Shown: positions 26,591 through 36,418, numbered from the stretch's first letter. The stretch: DNA of 58,471 nucleotides from Gammaproteobacteria bacterium (GCA_029881035.1 JAOUNI010000013.1:1-58471), one strand, 5' to 3'. Program-made: numbers and translations. The notes: a model not told the origin generated them from the letters alone.

Positions 26591-27358
26591 GTGTCCATAC
26601 TGATAAAAAATAAACAGGAAATTGAAAAAATGCGCGTTGCCGGCCGATTAGCAGGTGAAGTCCTGCAAATGATTCGCCCCCATGTTCAGACCGGCATCAC
26701 CACTGATGAGCTTGATAAAATTTGCCATGACTACATCGTTAATGTACAAAAAGCGATTCCAGCCCCTCTGAACTATCATGGATTCCCGAAATCCATCTGC
26801 ACATCAGTTAACCATCAAGTCTGCCATGGTATCCCAAGCGATAAAAAATTAAAAAAGGGTGACATTGTTAATATTGATATCACCATCATCAAAGATGGCT
26901 ATCACGGTGACACCAGTAAAATGTTTTTCATTGGCGAACCACCCATCAAGGCCATCCGCGTTTCTGAGGTATCTCTAGAATGCCTCAGACTGGGTATAGC
27001 GCAAGTTAAACCCGGTGCTCATCTGGGTGATATTGGACATGTAATTCAGCAATACGCAGAATCACACAATTGCTCGGTGGTCAGAGAATACTGTGGCCAT
27101 GGTATCGGCCTGGGTTTTCATGAAGATCCACAGATTCTGCACTATGGTAAAGCCGGTACTGGAGCGATAATGGAGCCCGGTATGATATTCACCATTGAAC
27201 CGATGATTAATGCCGGTAAACGTCATGTGAAATTACTCAGTGATGACTGGACCGTAGTCACCAAAGATCATAGCCCTTCAGCGCAATGGGAACACACCAT
27301 ACTGGTAACAGAAACAGGCCATGAAGTTCTGACACAATGCCCCGGCGACGAGATTTAG
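26591..27358 (+). CDS. map: Methionine aminopeptidase type I (Map)
   Basis: Removes the initiator Met from nascent proteins. The 255 aa pita-bread enzyme has all metal-binding positions: Asp in VNIDITIIKDG, Asp in YHGDTSKMF, His in CGHGIGLGFHE, Glu in FTIEPM and Glu in QWEHTI. IEKMRVAGRLAGEVL matches the family N-terminus, which supports the GTG start at 26591. It is divergent from rpsB, as in other gammaproteobacteria, and is followed by glnD after 19 bp. Confidence 0.97.
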   Translation: MSILIKNKQEIEKMRVAGRLAGEVLQMIRPHVQTGITTDELDKICHDYIVNVQKAIPAPLNYHGFPKSICTSVNHQVCHGIPSDKKLKKGDIVNIDITIIKDGYHGDTSKMFFIGEPPIKAIRVSEVSLECLRLGIAQVKPGAHLGDIGHVIQQYAESHNCSVVREYCGHGIGLGFHEDPQILHYGKAGTGAIMEPGMIFTIEPMINAGKRHVKLLSDDWTVVTKDHSPSAQWEHTILVTETGHEVLTQCPGDEI

Positions 27359-27377
27359 TTTTATTATCGCTAATATC

Positions 27378-30056
27378 ATGTTCAACAATCAACACAAGCC
27401 AGATCATGACATCGAACAATTACTTGATCTAGGCGAGCTCGAACAAGCATTTTCTGATAACAGCCGAGATATTATCAAGCCTCTAAAAAAAGCTGTTATA
27501 CAAATTAATGACGGTTTAAAAAATCTGTATCAGTCTGGCTGTGATGCAGAAGTCATTGTTTATGGTCGCTCACACCTGATTGACCGTTTACTAATTACTG
27601 TATTTAAATATTTATTCCAGCATATTAAACAAAAAGTGTCTTTAATTGCGGTTGGCGGTTACGGACGCGGTGAACTGCACCCAGCATCTGACATCGACTT
27701 AATGCTGCTATTAGATGAAAATGAAAATGAAGAAACCAAAGATGCACTCGAACGATACCTGACTTTGTTATGGGACAGTCGTCTTGAAATCGGGCACAGC
27801 GTACGCACACTCGACGAGTGTGTTACTGAAGCAGAAAAAGACATTACCGTTGTTACTAACATCATGGAAGCGCGGTTACTCTGTGGTGACCAGCCACTAT
27901 TCATAAAAATGAAATCACGCACGGGTCCGAATGCAATATGGGACAATCAGTCCTATTTTCAGGCCAAATTAGAGGAACAGGTACAACGCAGTGGCAAGTT
28001 TAATGACACCGCCTACAGTCTGGAACCCAATATTAAAGAAAGCCGTGGTGGCCTGCGCGATATACAAATGATCGGCTGGGTCGCCAAACGTCATTTCAAT
28101 GCCGACAACATGTATGATCTTGTCGAAAAAAATTTCATCCGACAGGATGAATTAAACACGCTGCTCAAAGGTCAACACCTGCTATGGAAAATTCGCTGTA
28201 GCCTGCACTATCTGGCCGGACGACGTGAAGATCGATTGCTGTTTGATTATCAACGTGATCTGGCCGAAGAATTTGGCTTTAGAAATGACACAAACAACAG
28301 AAATAACCAGGCCATCGAACAGTTCATGCAGCAGTATTACCGCACTGTCATGGAACTGGAGCGACTCAACGAAATGCTGTTGCAATTATTCAGGGAGGCG
28401 ATTCTTTACGCCGATGAAGTCTGCGAACCTGAGGTTATCAACGATTCATTTCAAACCCGTCACGGCTATCTGGAAATTCGTCAGGCCAATCTTTTTATTG
28501 AACAACCCATCGCTTTGCTGGAACTGTTTTATATCATGCAGCAGCACCCTGATATTCAGGGCGTCAGGGCTGAGACCATTCGATCAATCCGTAAACATAA
28601 ATATCTGATTGATGATAATTTTAGATCGTCGACAAAAGCAAAAAAATTATTTCTGAAAATCATCAGCCATCATCGTGGCGTCACCCACGAGCTGCGCAGA
28701 ATGAACCGCTATGGCATTCTCGCTGCCTACATTCCGGCCTTTGCATCCATCGTCGGGCGTATGCAGTATGATTTGTTCCACGCTTATACGGTCGACCAAC
28801 ACACATTATTCCTGATCAGAAATTTACGTCGTTTTTCTGTGCCCGAATTCTGTCATGAATTCCCTCTCGCTAGCGGTATCTTCCACCATTTAAACAAACC
28901 GGAGCTGCTTTATCTGGCCGGCTTGTTTCATGACATCGCCAAAGGCCGTCAAGGTGATCATGCGGTTCTTGGCGCAGAAGATGCACTTGAGTTCTGTATC
29001 AGCCACAACATGGACACCAACGATGCTGAGCTGGTCAGCTGGTTAGTGCGCAGCCATCTGGACATGTCGATGACCGCACAACGTAAAGACATTAGCGACC
29101 CCGATATTATCCTGGCATTTGCCGAAAATGTCCGCACGCTGTTACGGCTGGATTATCTTTATCTGCTGACCATCTCTGACATTCGCGCCACCAATCCAAA
29201 CCAGTGGAACAGCTGGAAAGATAATTTACTGATTGAGCTATATAATAAAACAGCAGCACTGTTACAGCAGGGTCTTGAGTCAAAGACCGACAGGCTGGAA
29301 AATATCCAGCTCAACCAGACCGATGCACTGCGCATGCTTGACCATAAAGGCATCAGCTCCTATCAGGCGCACGCTATCTGGAAAAATCTCAATGATGAAT
29401 ATTTCCTTCGGCACACACCCGGAGAAATTGTCTGGCACACCCAGCTTATTTTTAACAACAGAAACAGCAAATATCCATTAGTCAAAACACGCACCAACAA
29501 CCAGTCTGACAGTCTCGATCTTTTTATATACACACCATCAAAGGAAGGTATTTTCGCCACGGCCGTCAGCACGGTTGGCAGCTTGGGGCTCAATATTGTC
29601 AGCGCAGAAGTCGTCAACTGCAAAAATGACTATGCACTGGAAACATTCAAAATTATTTCCGACAATTACACGCTGGAAGTGCTCGAGCATAGTGTTATCG
29701 AAATGATCCCGAATCTTTGTGAAAGACTGGCCAGCGACAAAAGCGAACTGGCCGAGATCAGTTTGTCGATGCCAAGAACACACAAGCATTTTGATGTCCC
29801 CACTAGCATTAGCTTCGAAGAAACTAACGATCCAAATACGATCCGCATTCATATCGACACGGTTGATCGTCCGGGCGTGCTGGCGACCATTGCCAAGGCA
29901 TTTATCGATTGCGACATAGACATCCTTAGTGCGAAGATATCAACCGCAGGCGAAAAAGCTATTGACTACTTTGATATCCGGCACAAAGGGACCAACATGC
30001 GTCTCAGCGATAATGAACAACAACAATTAAAGTCCACCTTACTGAGCTACTTATAA
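27378..30056 (+). CDS. glnD: Bifunctional uridylyltransferase / uridylyl-removing enzyme (GlnD)
   Basis: Nitrogen sensor that uridylylates PII proteins when glutamine is low and removes UMP when it is high. The 892 aa protein has the expected order: nucleotidyltransferase domain with VGGYGRGELHPASDIDLML (about 90-110), a helical GlnE-like segment, the HD hydrolase domain with GLFHDIAKGRQGDHAV (about 510-530), and two C-terminal ACT domains that sense glutamine (beginning FIYTPSKEGIFATA and IDTVDRPGVLATIAKAF). No PII gene is in the window. Confidence 0.97.
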   Translation: MFNNQHKPDHDIEQLLDLGELEQAFSDNSRDIIKPLKKAVIQINDGLKNLYQSGCDAEVIVYGRSHLIDRLLITVFKYLFQHIKQKVSLIAVGGYGRGELHPASDIDLMLLLDENENEETKDALERYLTLLWDSRLEIGHSVRTLDECVTEAEKDITVVTNIMEARLLCGDQPLFIKMKSRTGPNAIWDNQSYFQAKLEEQVQRSGKFNDTAYSLEPNIKESRGGLRDIQMIGWVAKRHFNADNMYDLVEKNFIRQDELNTLLKGQHLLWKIRCSLHYLAGRREDRLLFDYQRDLAEEFGFRNDTNNRNNQAIEQFMQQYYRTVMELERLNEMLLQLFREAILYADEVCEPEVINDSFQTRHGYLEIRQANLFIEQPIALLELFYIMQQHPDIQGVRAETIRSIRKHKYLIDDNFRSSTKAKKLFLKIISHHRGVTHELRRMNRYGILAAYIPAFASIVGRMQYDLFHAYTVDQHTLFLIRNLRRFSVPEFCHEFPLASGIFHHLNKPELLYLAGLFHDIAKGRQGDHAVLGAEDALEFCISHNMDTNDAELVSWLVRSHLDMSMTAQRKDISDPDIILAFAENVRTLLRLDYLYLLTISDIRATNPNQWNSWKDNLLIELYNKTAALLQQGLESKTDRLENIQLNQTDALRMLDHKGISSYQAHAIWKNLNDEYFLRHTPGEIVWHTQLIFNNRNSKYPLVKTRTNNQSDSLDLFIYTPSKEGIFATAVSTVGSLGLNIVSAEVVNCKNDYALETFKIISDNYTLEVLEHSVIEMIPNLCERLASDKSELAEISLSMPRTHKHFDVPTSISFEETNDPNTIRIHIDTVDRPGVLATIAKAFIDCDIDILSAKISTAGEKAIDYFDIRHKGTNMRLSDNEQQQLKSTLLSYL

Positions 30057-30063
30057 CAACAAT

Positions 30064-31191
30064 ATGTCTGACACACTTGATCTCGCCAAAACCCTGATTT
30101 CAATCGATTCGATTACGCCTGATGACAAAGGCTGTCAAAAAATGATTGCCGATTATTTGCAGCCACTAGGCTTCAATATCGAACACATGAAATTCGGCGA
30201 TGTCGACAACCTCTGGGCTCGCTATGGCACAGAAGCACCACTGTTTGTTTTTGCCGGCCACACCGATGTTGTACCCACCGGTCCGATTGAACGCTGGTCG
30301 CATCCACCTTTTCAGCCCACACTGGTCGGCGATACGCTCTACGGACGTGGCGTAGCGGATATGAAAAGCAGTATTGCCGCTATGATGGTAGCGTGCAAAG
30401 CCCTGATCGAGTCTGGTACAGCCATCAAAGGCTCGATCGGCTTTTTAATCACCAGTGACGAAGAAGGTCCGGCGCTGGATGGCACTGTCCGCGTTATTGA
30501 GACACTGGAAGCGCGCAATGAAAAAATAGACTGGTGCCTGGTCGGCGAACCTTCGAGCACAGATACGGTGGGCGACGTGATTAAAAACGGCCGCCGTGGT
30601 TCCATATCGGGTACGCTCACCATCCATGGTCAGCAGGGACATATTGCTTACCCGCATCTGGCCGTCAATCCAATCCATCTGTTCTCACCGGCACTCAACG
30701 ATTTAGTCACCGAGCACTGGGACAAAGGTAATGAATTCTTCCCGCCCACCAGCTTCCAGATCTCAAACATCAATGCAGGCACGGGCGCCACTAATGTTAT
30801 TCCCGGCGATCTGGAAGTGCTGTTCAATCTACGCTTTTCCACCGCGCTCACTGACGCCGAAATCCAGAATCGTATCGAGAGCATATTAAATAAACATCAG
30901 CTTGATTACACGCTGGACTGGACAATCTCCGGCCAGGCTTTTCTCACCCCACGCGGCCAACTGGTTGATGCCGTTCAGGATGCCATTAGTAACGTGTGTA
31001 ATATTGAAACTGAATTATCCACGGCCGGCGGCACATCCGATGGACGCTTCATCGCACCGACGGGGGCGCAGGTTATTGAAGTCGGCCCGGTAAATAAAAG
31101 CATTCATCAAATTGATGAAAATATTAATATCAATGATCTGGAAAAACTAACCGAAATTTATCAGCACATTCTGGTTAAATTACTGACCTAA
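30064..31191 (+). CDS. dapE: N-succinyl-L,L-diaminopimelate desuccinylase (DapE)
   Basis: Zinc enzyme of the succinylase branch of lysine/diaminopimelate synthesis. The 375 aa M20 protein carries the metal-site motifs VFAGHTDVVPTGP, GRGVADMKSS, the catalytic pair in TSDEEGPALDGT, and the C-terminal GGTSDGRFIA. The dimerisation domain sits in the middle (about 180-290). It starts 7 bp after glnD. Confidence 0.97.
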   Translation: MSDTLDLAKTLISIDSITPDDKGCQKMIADYLQPLGFNIEHMKFGDVDNLWARYGTEAPLFVFAGHTDVVPTGPIERWSHPPFQPTLVGDTLYGRGVADMKSSIAAMMVACKALIESGTAIKGSIGFLITSDEEGPALDGTVRVIETLEARNEKIDWCLVGEPSSTDTVGDVIKNGRRGSISGTLTIHGQQGHIAYPHLAVNPIHLFSPALNDLVTEHWDKGNEFFPPTSFQISNINAGTGATNVIPGDLEVLFNLRFSTALTDAEIQNRIESILNKHQLDYTLDWTISGQAFLTPRGQLVDAVQDAISNVCNIETELSTAGGTSDGRFIAPTGAQVIEVGPVNKSIHQIDENININDLEKLTEIYQHILVKLLT

Positions 31192-31214
31192 AAAAAACTA
31201 TTCAGGAGTTACAC

Positions 31215-31598
31215 ATGAACCTCGAAAAAGTCGTATTCAGCTTTTTTATGATATTAGCCCTGACACTCAACTTCGGCTTTTTTTACGGTGACGTTGTCGA
31301 CCCCGATCATCATAATATCTATGAATTATTTGCGGTCATCGTTATTAACCTGATTGCTACCGTCCTAAAATTTGGCGACCGTTCTCAAATGGGTGCAATG
31401 TTACTGGCAACCAGCCTGGTCGCTGTAGTGCAATTAATTTCTGCTTCAGTAGTCTGGACTTTTGCTGTCCATATCCAGCAAATTGGTCTGACGCCCACGG
31501 TTATGGCAACTATTGTTTCGCTCAGTGGCGGTGCTTTTTTAGCTAATATTATCTCTGTTATTCTATTGATGATTGAAGCCGCCATGCTCCGTCGTTAA
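31215..31598 (+). CDS. Small inner-membrane protein, DUF6394-like
   Basis: A 127 aa protein with about four hydrophobic helices (roughly 5-25, 37-52, 58-85, 95-122). I recognise it only as similar to the DUF6394 family, which has no assigned function. AGGAG precedes the ATG. It lies 23 bp after dapE and 12 bp before the K+-channel gene on the same strand; the pairing suggests it could be an accessory to that channel, which is inference. Confidence 0.65.
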   Translation: MNLEKVVFSFFMILALTLNFGFFYGDVVDPDHHNIYELFAVIVINLIATVLKFGDRSQMGAMLLATSLVAVVQLISASVVWTFAVHIQQIGLTPTVMATIVSLSGGAFLANIISVILLMIEAAMLRR

Positions 31599-31610
31599 AG
31601 GAAAAAACCG

Positions 31611-33377
31611 ATGAATACGGTTACATTAATAATACTTCGGCGCATGCGTACGCCGATTTTATTATTGATTGGTGTATACAGCATTACAATTCTAGGCATG
31701 GTACTGATTCCTGGTGTTGACGATCAGGGTAACGTCTGGCACATGAGTTTTTTTCATGCCTTCTATTTTGTTAGTTATACCGCGACTACCATTGGTTTTG
31801 GTGAAATTCCTTATGCACTGACTGATGCGCAACGTCTATGGGCACTGATAACAGTCTACTCTACCGTCATCGCCTGGTTTTATGCACTAGGGAAAATCCT
31901 TGGCCTCATACAAAACAAAGCCTTTCAGAATGCGGTTGCTACCAATAAATTCAAAAATGATATTAAAGCCATACATCAACCTTTCTATCTCATTTGTGGT
32001 TTTGGCGAAACCGGCAAAGCTGTAGTTAACTCCCTCACCGAGGAACATTACCGCACTGTTGTCGTCGAAAAAGATGAAAAAAATCTTAATCAGTTAAATC
32101 TTGATGAACTCAAGGAATATGTCCCCAGTATCATCGGTGATGCATCAGAGCCGAACATATTAGAGCTGGCCGGCATTCAGCACAAAATGTGTCAGGGCGT
32201 CATTGCAGTTACCGCCTCTGATGAAACCAACTTAAAAATTGCGATCACAAGCAAACTATTACACCCCGAAATAAAAGTTGCCTGCAGGTCAGAATTCAAA
32301 GATGTCGAAGAAAATATGCTGTCGTTCGGCACAGATCATATCGTCAATCCGTTTGAGAGTTTTGCTGATATATTCTCTATGCTGATACATTCACCTTCTC
32401 TGTATCTCATCTATGACTGGCTAACTGGTGCGCCCAATACAAAACTCAGCGAACCTATCTATATCAATAAAGGCCCATGGATACTTTGTGGTTATGGTCG
32501 ATTCGGCTGCGAACTATATAAACATCTAAAAACTAAAAACTTACCTACAGTTATCATTGACCCCGACGAAAATCTTAAAGAAGCATTTGATCAGAAAAGA
32601 GAAGATAGCCCTTTTATCGTTGGCACTGGAACCGATCACAAAACATTAAATAAAGCTGGCGTTGTTAGTGCTGCAGGCATCATTGCAGGTTCGGATAATG
32701 ATTCTAATAATTTGTCCATCATCATGACTGCACTTGAAATCAATCCCAATATTTTCGTCATCGCCAGACAAAATAAATGGAACAATCACATTCTTTATTC
32801 CTCATTTGACAAACAAAATAAAGTTGAAGACGACCCTACTACCTGTCTAATAATGCACCCACGGGAAATTATTGCCAGAAAAATTCGATCTTATTTCCTC
32901 ACTCCATTGCTGGATAATTTTTTAAACCTTGCCAGACAACAGGATAATGAATGGTCAAATATAACCATCAGCAGGCTCAGTGCAATTGCAGGGGAGTCAA
33001 GACCACATGTCTGGTCTATACGTATAGATAAATTATCTGCTCCCACCATCGAGCAGGCTTTAAGATTTGGCCGCACCATGAAAATCGAACACCTGATCCA
33101 GGATCCGGGTAATCGTCAATCTAAACTTCGCTGTGTTCCTTTGCTACTAATTCGCGACAATAAAGAACAACTATTGCCTAACGATGATATTGATATAGAA
33201 ATGAATGATAGAATATTATTCTGTGGTACTCATGACGTTAAAAGAAATATGAACTGGACACTCAATGTTATGCGCAGCCTTAACTATGTAATGAGCTTTG
33301 AAGATGAACCCGAATCGTATATCTGGCGGCTTTTTTATCGTTACCGAAACAAATTAGAGCGACGCCATAATCGTTAA
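31611..33377 (+). CDS. Potassium-channel-like protein with two RCK (TrkA-N) domains
   Basis: A 588 aa membrane protein. The N-terminus has a two-helix pore module (about 12-100) with the pore-loop sequence TATTIGFGEIP, a variant of the K+ filter TVGYG. Two cytosolic Rossmann-type RCK domains follow: the first begins YLICGFGETGKAVVNSL (about 127) and the second WILCGYGRFGCELYKHL (about 285); C-terminal RCK-C-like segments complete it. Such channels are gated by ligands bound to the RCK ring. The ligand here is unknown. AAAGGAAAA precedes the ATG; no terminator is evident before the tRNA. Confidence 0.85.
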   Translation: MNTVTLIILRRMRTPILLLIGVYSITILGMVLIPGVDDQGNVWHMSFFHAFYFVSYTATTIGFGEIPYALTDAQRLWALITVYSTVIAWFYALGKILGLIQNKAFQNAVATNKFKNDIKAIHQPFYLICGFGETGKAVVNSLTEEHYRTVVVEKDEKNLNQLNLDELKEYVPSIIGDASEPNILELAGIQHKMCQGVIAVTASDETNLKIAITSKLLHPEIKVACRSEFKDVEENMLSFGTDHIVNPFESFADIFSMLIHSPSLYLIYDWLTGAPNTKLSEPIYINKGPWILCGYGRFGCELYKHLKTKNLPTVIIDPDENLKEAFDQKREDSPFIVGTGTDHKTLNKAGVVSAAGIIAGSDNDSNNLSIIMTALEINPNIFVIARQNKWNNHILYSSFDKQNKVEDDPTTCLIMHPREIIARKIRSYFLTPLLDNFLNLARQQDNEWSNITISRLSAIAGESRPHVWSIRIDKLSAPTIEQALRFGRTMKIEHLIQDPGNRQSKLRCVPLLLIRDNKEQLLPNDDIDIEMNDRILFCGTHDVKRNMNWTLNVMRSLNYVMSFEDEPESYIWRLFYRYRNKLERRHNR

Positions 33378-33457
33378 GCAGGGACATTTTGGATCAACAC
33401 CATGCTTCAGGAAATGCAAAGCATGGTAAATCAATGTAATATTCGCACCTAATTCAA

Positions 33458-33534
33458 GTCCCGGTAGCTCAGCAGGATAGAGCGTCCCCCTCCTAAGGGG
33501 AAGGCCAGAGGTTCGAATCCTCTCCGGGACGCCA
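33458..33534 (+). tRNA. tRNA-Arg (anticodon CCT)
   Basis: A complete cloverleaf: acceptor GTCCCGG / CCGGGAC, D-arm GCTC/GAGC, anticodon stem TCCCC / GGGGA with loop CTCCTAA giving anticodon CCT (reads AGG), T-arm AGAGG-TTCGAAT-CCTCT, discriminator G at 33531 and encoded CCA at 33532-33534. It lies just upstream of ppiB. No repeat of its 3' end is seen nearby, so it is not marking an integrated element here. Confidence 0.97.
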
Positions 33535-33569
33535 TTGATTCATACAATCCACTAGCAAAGGTATAGCTC

Positions 33570-34070
33570 ATGTCTAAAACAATTATCCTTGAAACCTCCA
33601 AAGGTAATATCACTGTCGAACTTAATGAAGAAAAAGCACCTGCAACGGTCTCTAATTTCATGAAATATGTTAACGATGAATTCTTTAATGGCACTATATT
33701 TCATCGTGTTATACCAAACTTCATGATCCAGGGTGGTGGATTCATGCCGGGCATGGTGCAGAAAATGACTGAAAACCCGGTCAAAAATGAGGCAGATAAC
33801 GGCCTTTGCAATGTCCGTGGCAGTATTGCGATGGCCAGAACTAGTGACCCACACTCAGCCACTGCTCAGTTCTTTATCAATCACAAAGACAATGGCTTTC
33901 TTGACCACACTGCGCCAACAGGACAAGGCTGGGGCTACTGCGTATTTGGTATGGTCACAGATGGTATGGATATTGTTGATGCCATCGCTAGCGTAGCAAC
34001 AAGCAATCAGGGTGGTCATGGTGATGTACCGAAAGAAACAATCACTATTGAAAAAGTGACAGCAGCTTAA
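33570..34070 (+). CDS. ppiB: Peptidyl-prolyl cis-trans isomerase B (cyclophilin)
   Basis: Cytoplasmic cyclophilin of 166 aa that speeds prolyl isomerisation. Motifs: FHRVIPNFMIQGGGF (active-site Arg, Phe and Gln), MARTSDPHSATAQFFIN, and VFGMVTDGMDIVD. There is no signal peptide, so PpiB rather than PpiA. AAAGG lies upstream of the ATG. It is followed by lpxH after 9 bp, a common pairing. Confidence 0.96.
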   Translation: MSKTIILETSKGNITVELNEEKAPATVSNFMKYVNDEFFNGTIFHRVIPNFMIQGGGFMPGMVQKMTENPVKNEADNGLCNVRGSIAMARTSDPHSATAQFFINHKDNGFLDHTAPTGQGWGYCVFGMVTDGMDIVDAIASVATSNQGGHGDVPKETITIEKVTAA

Positions 34071-34079
34071 TCGGCTTAC

Positions 34080-34805
34080 ATGCGTGACTGGTTATTTATA
34101 TCTGATCTGCATCTCGATCCTGATCGTCCAGAAATCGTTCATCTTTTTGAGCGATTTATCGATGAAATAGCCATTCACGCTGAAAGACTTTATATCCTCG
34201 GTGATTTTCTTGAATATTGGCTTGGCGATGATGACAAAGCCACTGGCCTGGATGCCGCATTTAAATCACTAAAAAAATTATCTGATTGTGGCACTGATGT
34301 TTTTTTCATGGCCGGTAATCGTGATTTTCTGGTCGGTGAAACACTGGCGCGAAAATGCGGTTTTAAAATCATTGATGAACCCTTCATAGAAATCATCAAT
34401 GGTAAGGCAGCGCTTTTAATGCATGGTGACACTCTCTGCACTGATGATGTTGCCTATCAATCATTTAGAACCATGGTCAGAAATAAAGCATGGCAGGATG
34501 AAATACTCGCTAAATCACTCGAAGAACGCCAGCAACTTGCCCGCTCATTCCGCAAACAGAGTGGACAAGCTAATGCAAAAAAAGACTATGAAATCATGGA
34601 TGTGAATCAGGAGACCGTAATAACCACCATGCAGCAGCACTCAGTCAATCTATTAATCCATGGCCATACACACCGTAAAGCTATACATCATTTCAAAATA
34701 AACAACCAGCCTGCAAAGCGTATAGTCCTGGGTGACTGGCATGAAAAAGGCAGCTATTTGCGTATAAGTAAACAATCAGAGCCTGAACTTATTAGCTTTG
34801 AGTAA
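34080..34805 (+). CDS. lpxH: UDP-2,3-diacylglucosamine diphosphatase (LpxH)
   Basis: Hydrolyses UDP-2,3-diacylglucosamine to lipid X in lipid A synthesis, a peripheral inner-membrane enzyme. The 241 aa calcineurin-like phosphoesterase has the metal motifs FISDLHLDPDRP, LGDFLEYWLGDD, MAGNRDFLVG, MHGDTLCTDD and LIHGHTHRKA in the usual order. It complements lpxA and lpxD elsewhere in the window. Its stop abuts the convergent neighbour. Confidence 0.96.
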   Translation: MRDWLFISDLHLDPDRPEIVHLFERFIDEIAIHAERLYILGDFLEYWLGDDDKATGLDAAFKSLKKLSDCGTDVFFMAGNRDFLVGETLARKCGFKIIDEPFIEIINGKAALLMHGDTLCTDDVAYQSFRTMVRNKAWQDEILAKSLEERQQLARSFRKQSGQANAKKDYEIMDVNQETVITTMQQHSVNLLIHGHTHRKAIHHFKINNQPAKRIVLGDWHEKGSYLRISKQSEPELISFE

Positions 34806-35510
34806 TTAATCCAGAGAATATTTCTGATAGGTTTGTTCTAATTGAAATATTTCAGGATCAATTTTTATCTTCTTGTAAGACAACAATAATCGACTTTTTC
34901 CATTGCTATGCCACTCCTGTATCGGCAGGCCCTTATGATAATAATCGCCATCATTAAAAACCTGGTCGTATAAATAACAAGTACTCTGATATTCTTTGGG
35001 TGTCGCATCTAACAAATGTGATTGCTGCCCTGCCAACATTTTTTGATACGACATAAGTATATTCGATACCTCCGGCAACAAACCTTCTGCCAGTTTAATA
35101 TCGAGACATTTCTGTTTATCTACAGCAGAAGAAGTTGCACGATATAAATAAATGGATTTACCAGTAATTGTTGGTGCATCTGGAATAATATAATAATCAA
35201 CAGTAATAGCTCCAGTAAAATCCGGTTTTTTATACTGATACTCAGGAACAACCAATACTGACTTATCATTATGTGCCACACTATAAACTAGGTGCTGATT
35301 ATCATCATAAACAACGTAACCACTTGAATCACCCAACTGATCAATTCGAAGATAGTGTTCTGTTACGATGAATTTAACCTGATAAGAATCAGTACCTGGT
35401 TCCCGTTCTTCATATATAAGTTCGTATGCATCAACACTATTGACTGCATTTGCTATGTTGATGCCAAAATAAATAAAACAAAAAAACAAAAAATAATTTA
35501 CTTTATTCAT
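34806..35510 (-). CDS. Exported protein of unknown function
   Basis: A protein of about 234 aa with a signal peptide (from ATG 35510: MNKVNYFLFFCFIYFGINIA, cleavage near NA). The mature part begins YELIYEEREPGTDSYQVKF and reads as beta-rich; two cysteines (in KQKCLDI and QSTCYLYD) may form a disulfide. I recognise no domain. The frame opens at a TTG nine bases earlier, directly after the DUF455 stop; the ATG is preferred. It follows the DUF455 gene almost without gap, so they probably share a transcript. Confidence 0.6.
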   Translation of the reverse strand: MNKVNYFLFFCFIYFGINIANAVNSVDAYELIYEEREPGTDSYQVKFIVTEHYLRIDQLGDSSGYVVYDDNQHLVYSVAHNDKSVLVVPEYQYKKPDFTGAITVDYYIIPDAPTITGKSIYLYRATSSAVDKQKCLDIKLAEGLLPEVSNILMSYQKMLAGQQSHLLDATPKEYQSTCYLYDQVFNDGDYYHKGLPIQEWHSNGKSRLLLSYKKIKIDPEIFQLEQTYQKYSLD

Positions 35511-35519
35511 AATTAACAA

Positions 35520-36341
35520 TTATCTCGTATGCCTGTTTCTGGCAGCAAGCTCAATTAATTCCTTTTTTGAAAACCCGGCTTCCATCCTTGCTTCTTCATT
35601 TAACGAATCAAACATTGATTCTTCCATATACACATCCAGTAATTGGTGAAAAGTTTCTGAAGATGGAAGTGAGCGTTGCTGACATAATTTTTTAAACCAG
35701 TAACTACCTCTTTCAACATGACCAATCTCATCGCGCTGAATCACATTTAGAATATTAACTAATTCCTGTTCACCTATACTTTTAAACTTTTTGATCATCC
35801 CTGGTGTTACGTCTAAACCACGTGCTTCTAGAACTCGTGGCACCAATGCCATTCTCACCATAACATCATGATCTGTTTTAAGAGCCATTTCCCATAACCC
35901 ATTATGCGAATCAAAAGCACCATAAAAAGACCCCTTTGAATGCATAAATTCTTCCAGCAAGGAAAAATGTAAGGCTTCTTCAACAGCAATATTAAGCCAG
36001 TCGGTATAATACTGTTCTGGCATGTCTCTGAATCGATACACAGCATCGAGTGCCAAATTGATAGCATTAAATTCTATGTGTGTTATCGCATGCACCAATT
36101 TTAGGCGTGCTGCTTCAGAATTAAAACCGCGTTTTGGTACTTCTCTCGGATTAATCAGTTTGGGTAATTCCGGCCGGCCGGGTTCGACAACAGGTTTCAC
36201 CTCATTCAAAGAACATTGACTGAGCCGCCCAGCTAGCCATTGCTCATTTAAATTGCGAACCTGTTGAATTTTTTCATCTGGCTGCTCAACAAGAAGGCAT
36301 GCTAAGGCCGCATCAAACAAGTTTAGGTTTTCATTATTCAT
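35520..36341 (-). CDS. DUF455 ferritin-like protein
   Basis: A 273 aa protein of the DUF455 family (COG2833), predicted to have a ferritin-like four-helix bundle. Candidate di-metal ligands are the helix motifs AITHIEFNAINLALDAVYRF and AVEEALHFSLLEEFMH, with a later RDEIGHVERG. The function is not established; related ferritin-like proteins are oxygenases or hydroxylases. It is cytoplasmic and leads an operon with the exported protein downstream. A terminator on the other side (36367-36398) separates it from comEA. Confidence 0.85.
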   Translation of the reverse strand: MNNENLNLFDAALACLLVEQPDEKIQQVRNLNEQWLAGRLSQCSLNEVKPVVEPGRPELPKLINPREVPKRGFNSEAARLKLVHAITHIEFNAINLALDAVYRFRDMPEQYYTDWLNIAVEEALHFSLLEEFMHSKGSFYGAFDSHNGLWEMALKTDHDVMVRMALVPRVLEARGLDVTPGMIKKFKSIGEQELVNILNVIQRDEIGHVERGSYWFKKLCQQRSLPSSETFHQLLDVYMEESMFDSLNEEARMEAGFSKKELIELAARNRHTR

Positions 36342-36366
36342 CGCAACTAGTTTAACAACTACGGAG

Positions 36367-36398
36367 CAAAAAAAAGACCTGCAATGCAGGCCTTTTTT
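36367..36398 (-). terminator. Rho-independent terminator after the comEA-like gene
   Basis: An A-tract and T-tract flank a stem of CCTGCA / TGCAGG with a one-base mismatch, so it can act on both strands. It lies between the comEA-like stop (36419) and the DUF455 start (36341), both on the minus strand, ending the upstream unit. Confidence 0.8.
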
Positions 36399-36418
36399 CT
36401 CAACAATTGAACTGGTGA

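Noticed and set aside
33458-33534. tRNA-Arg as an attachment site for an integrated element
   Set aside because: No repeated 3' tRNA end, integrase or mobility gene is nearby; ppiB-lpxH follow in normal order.
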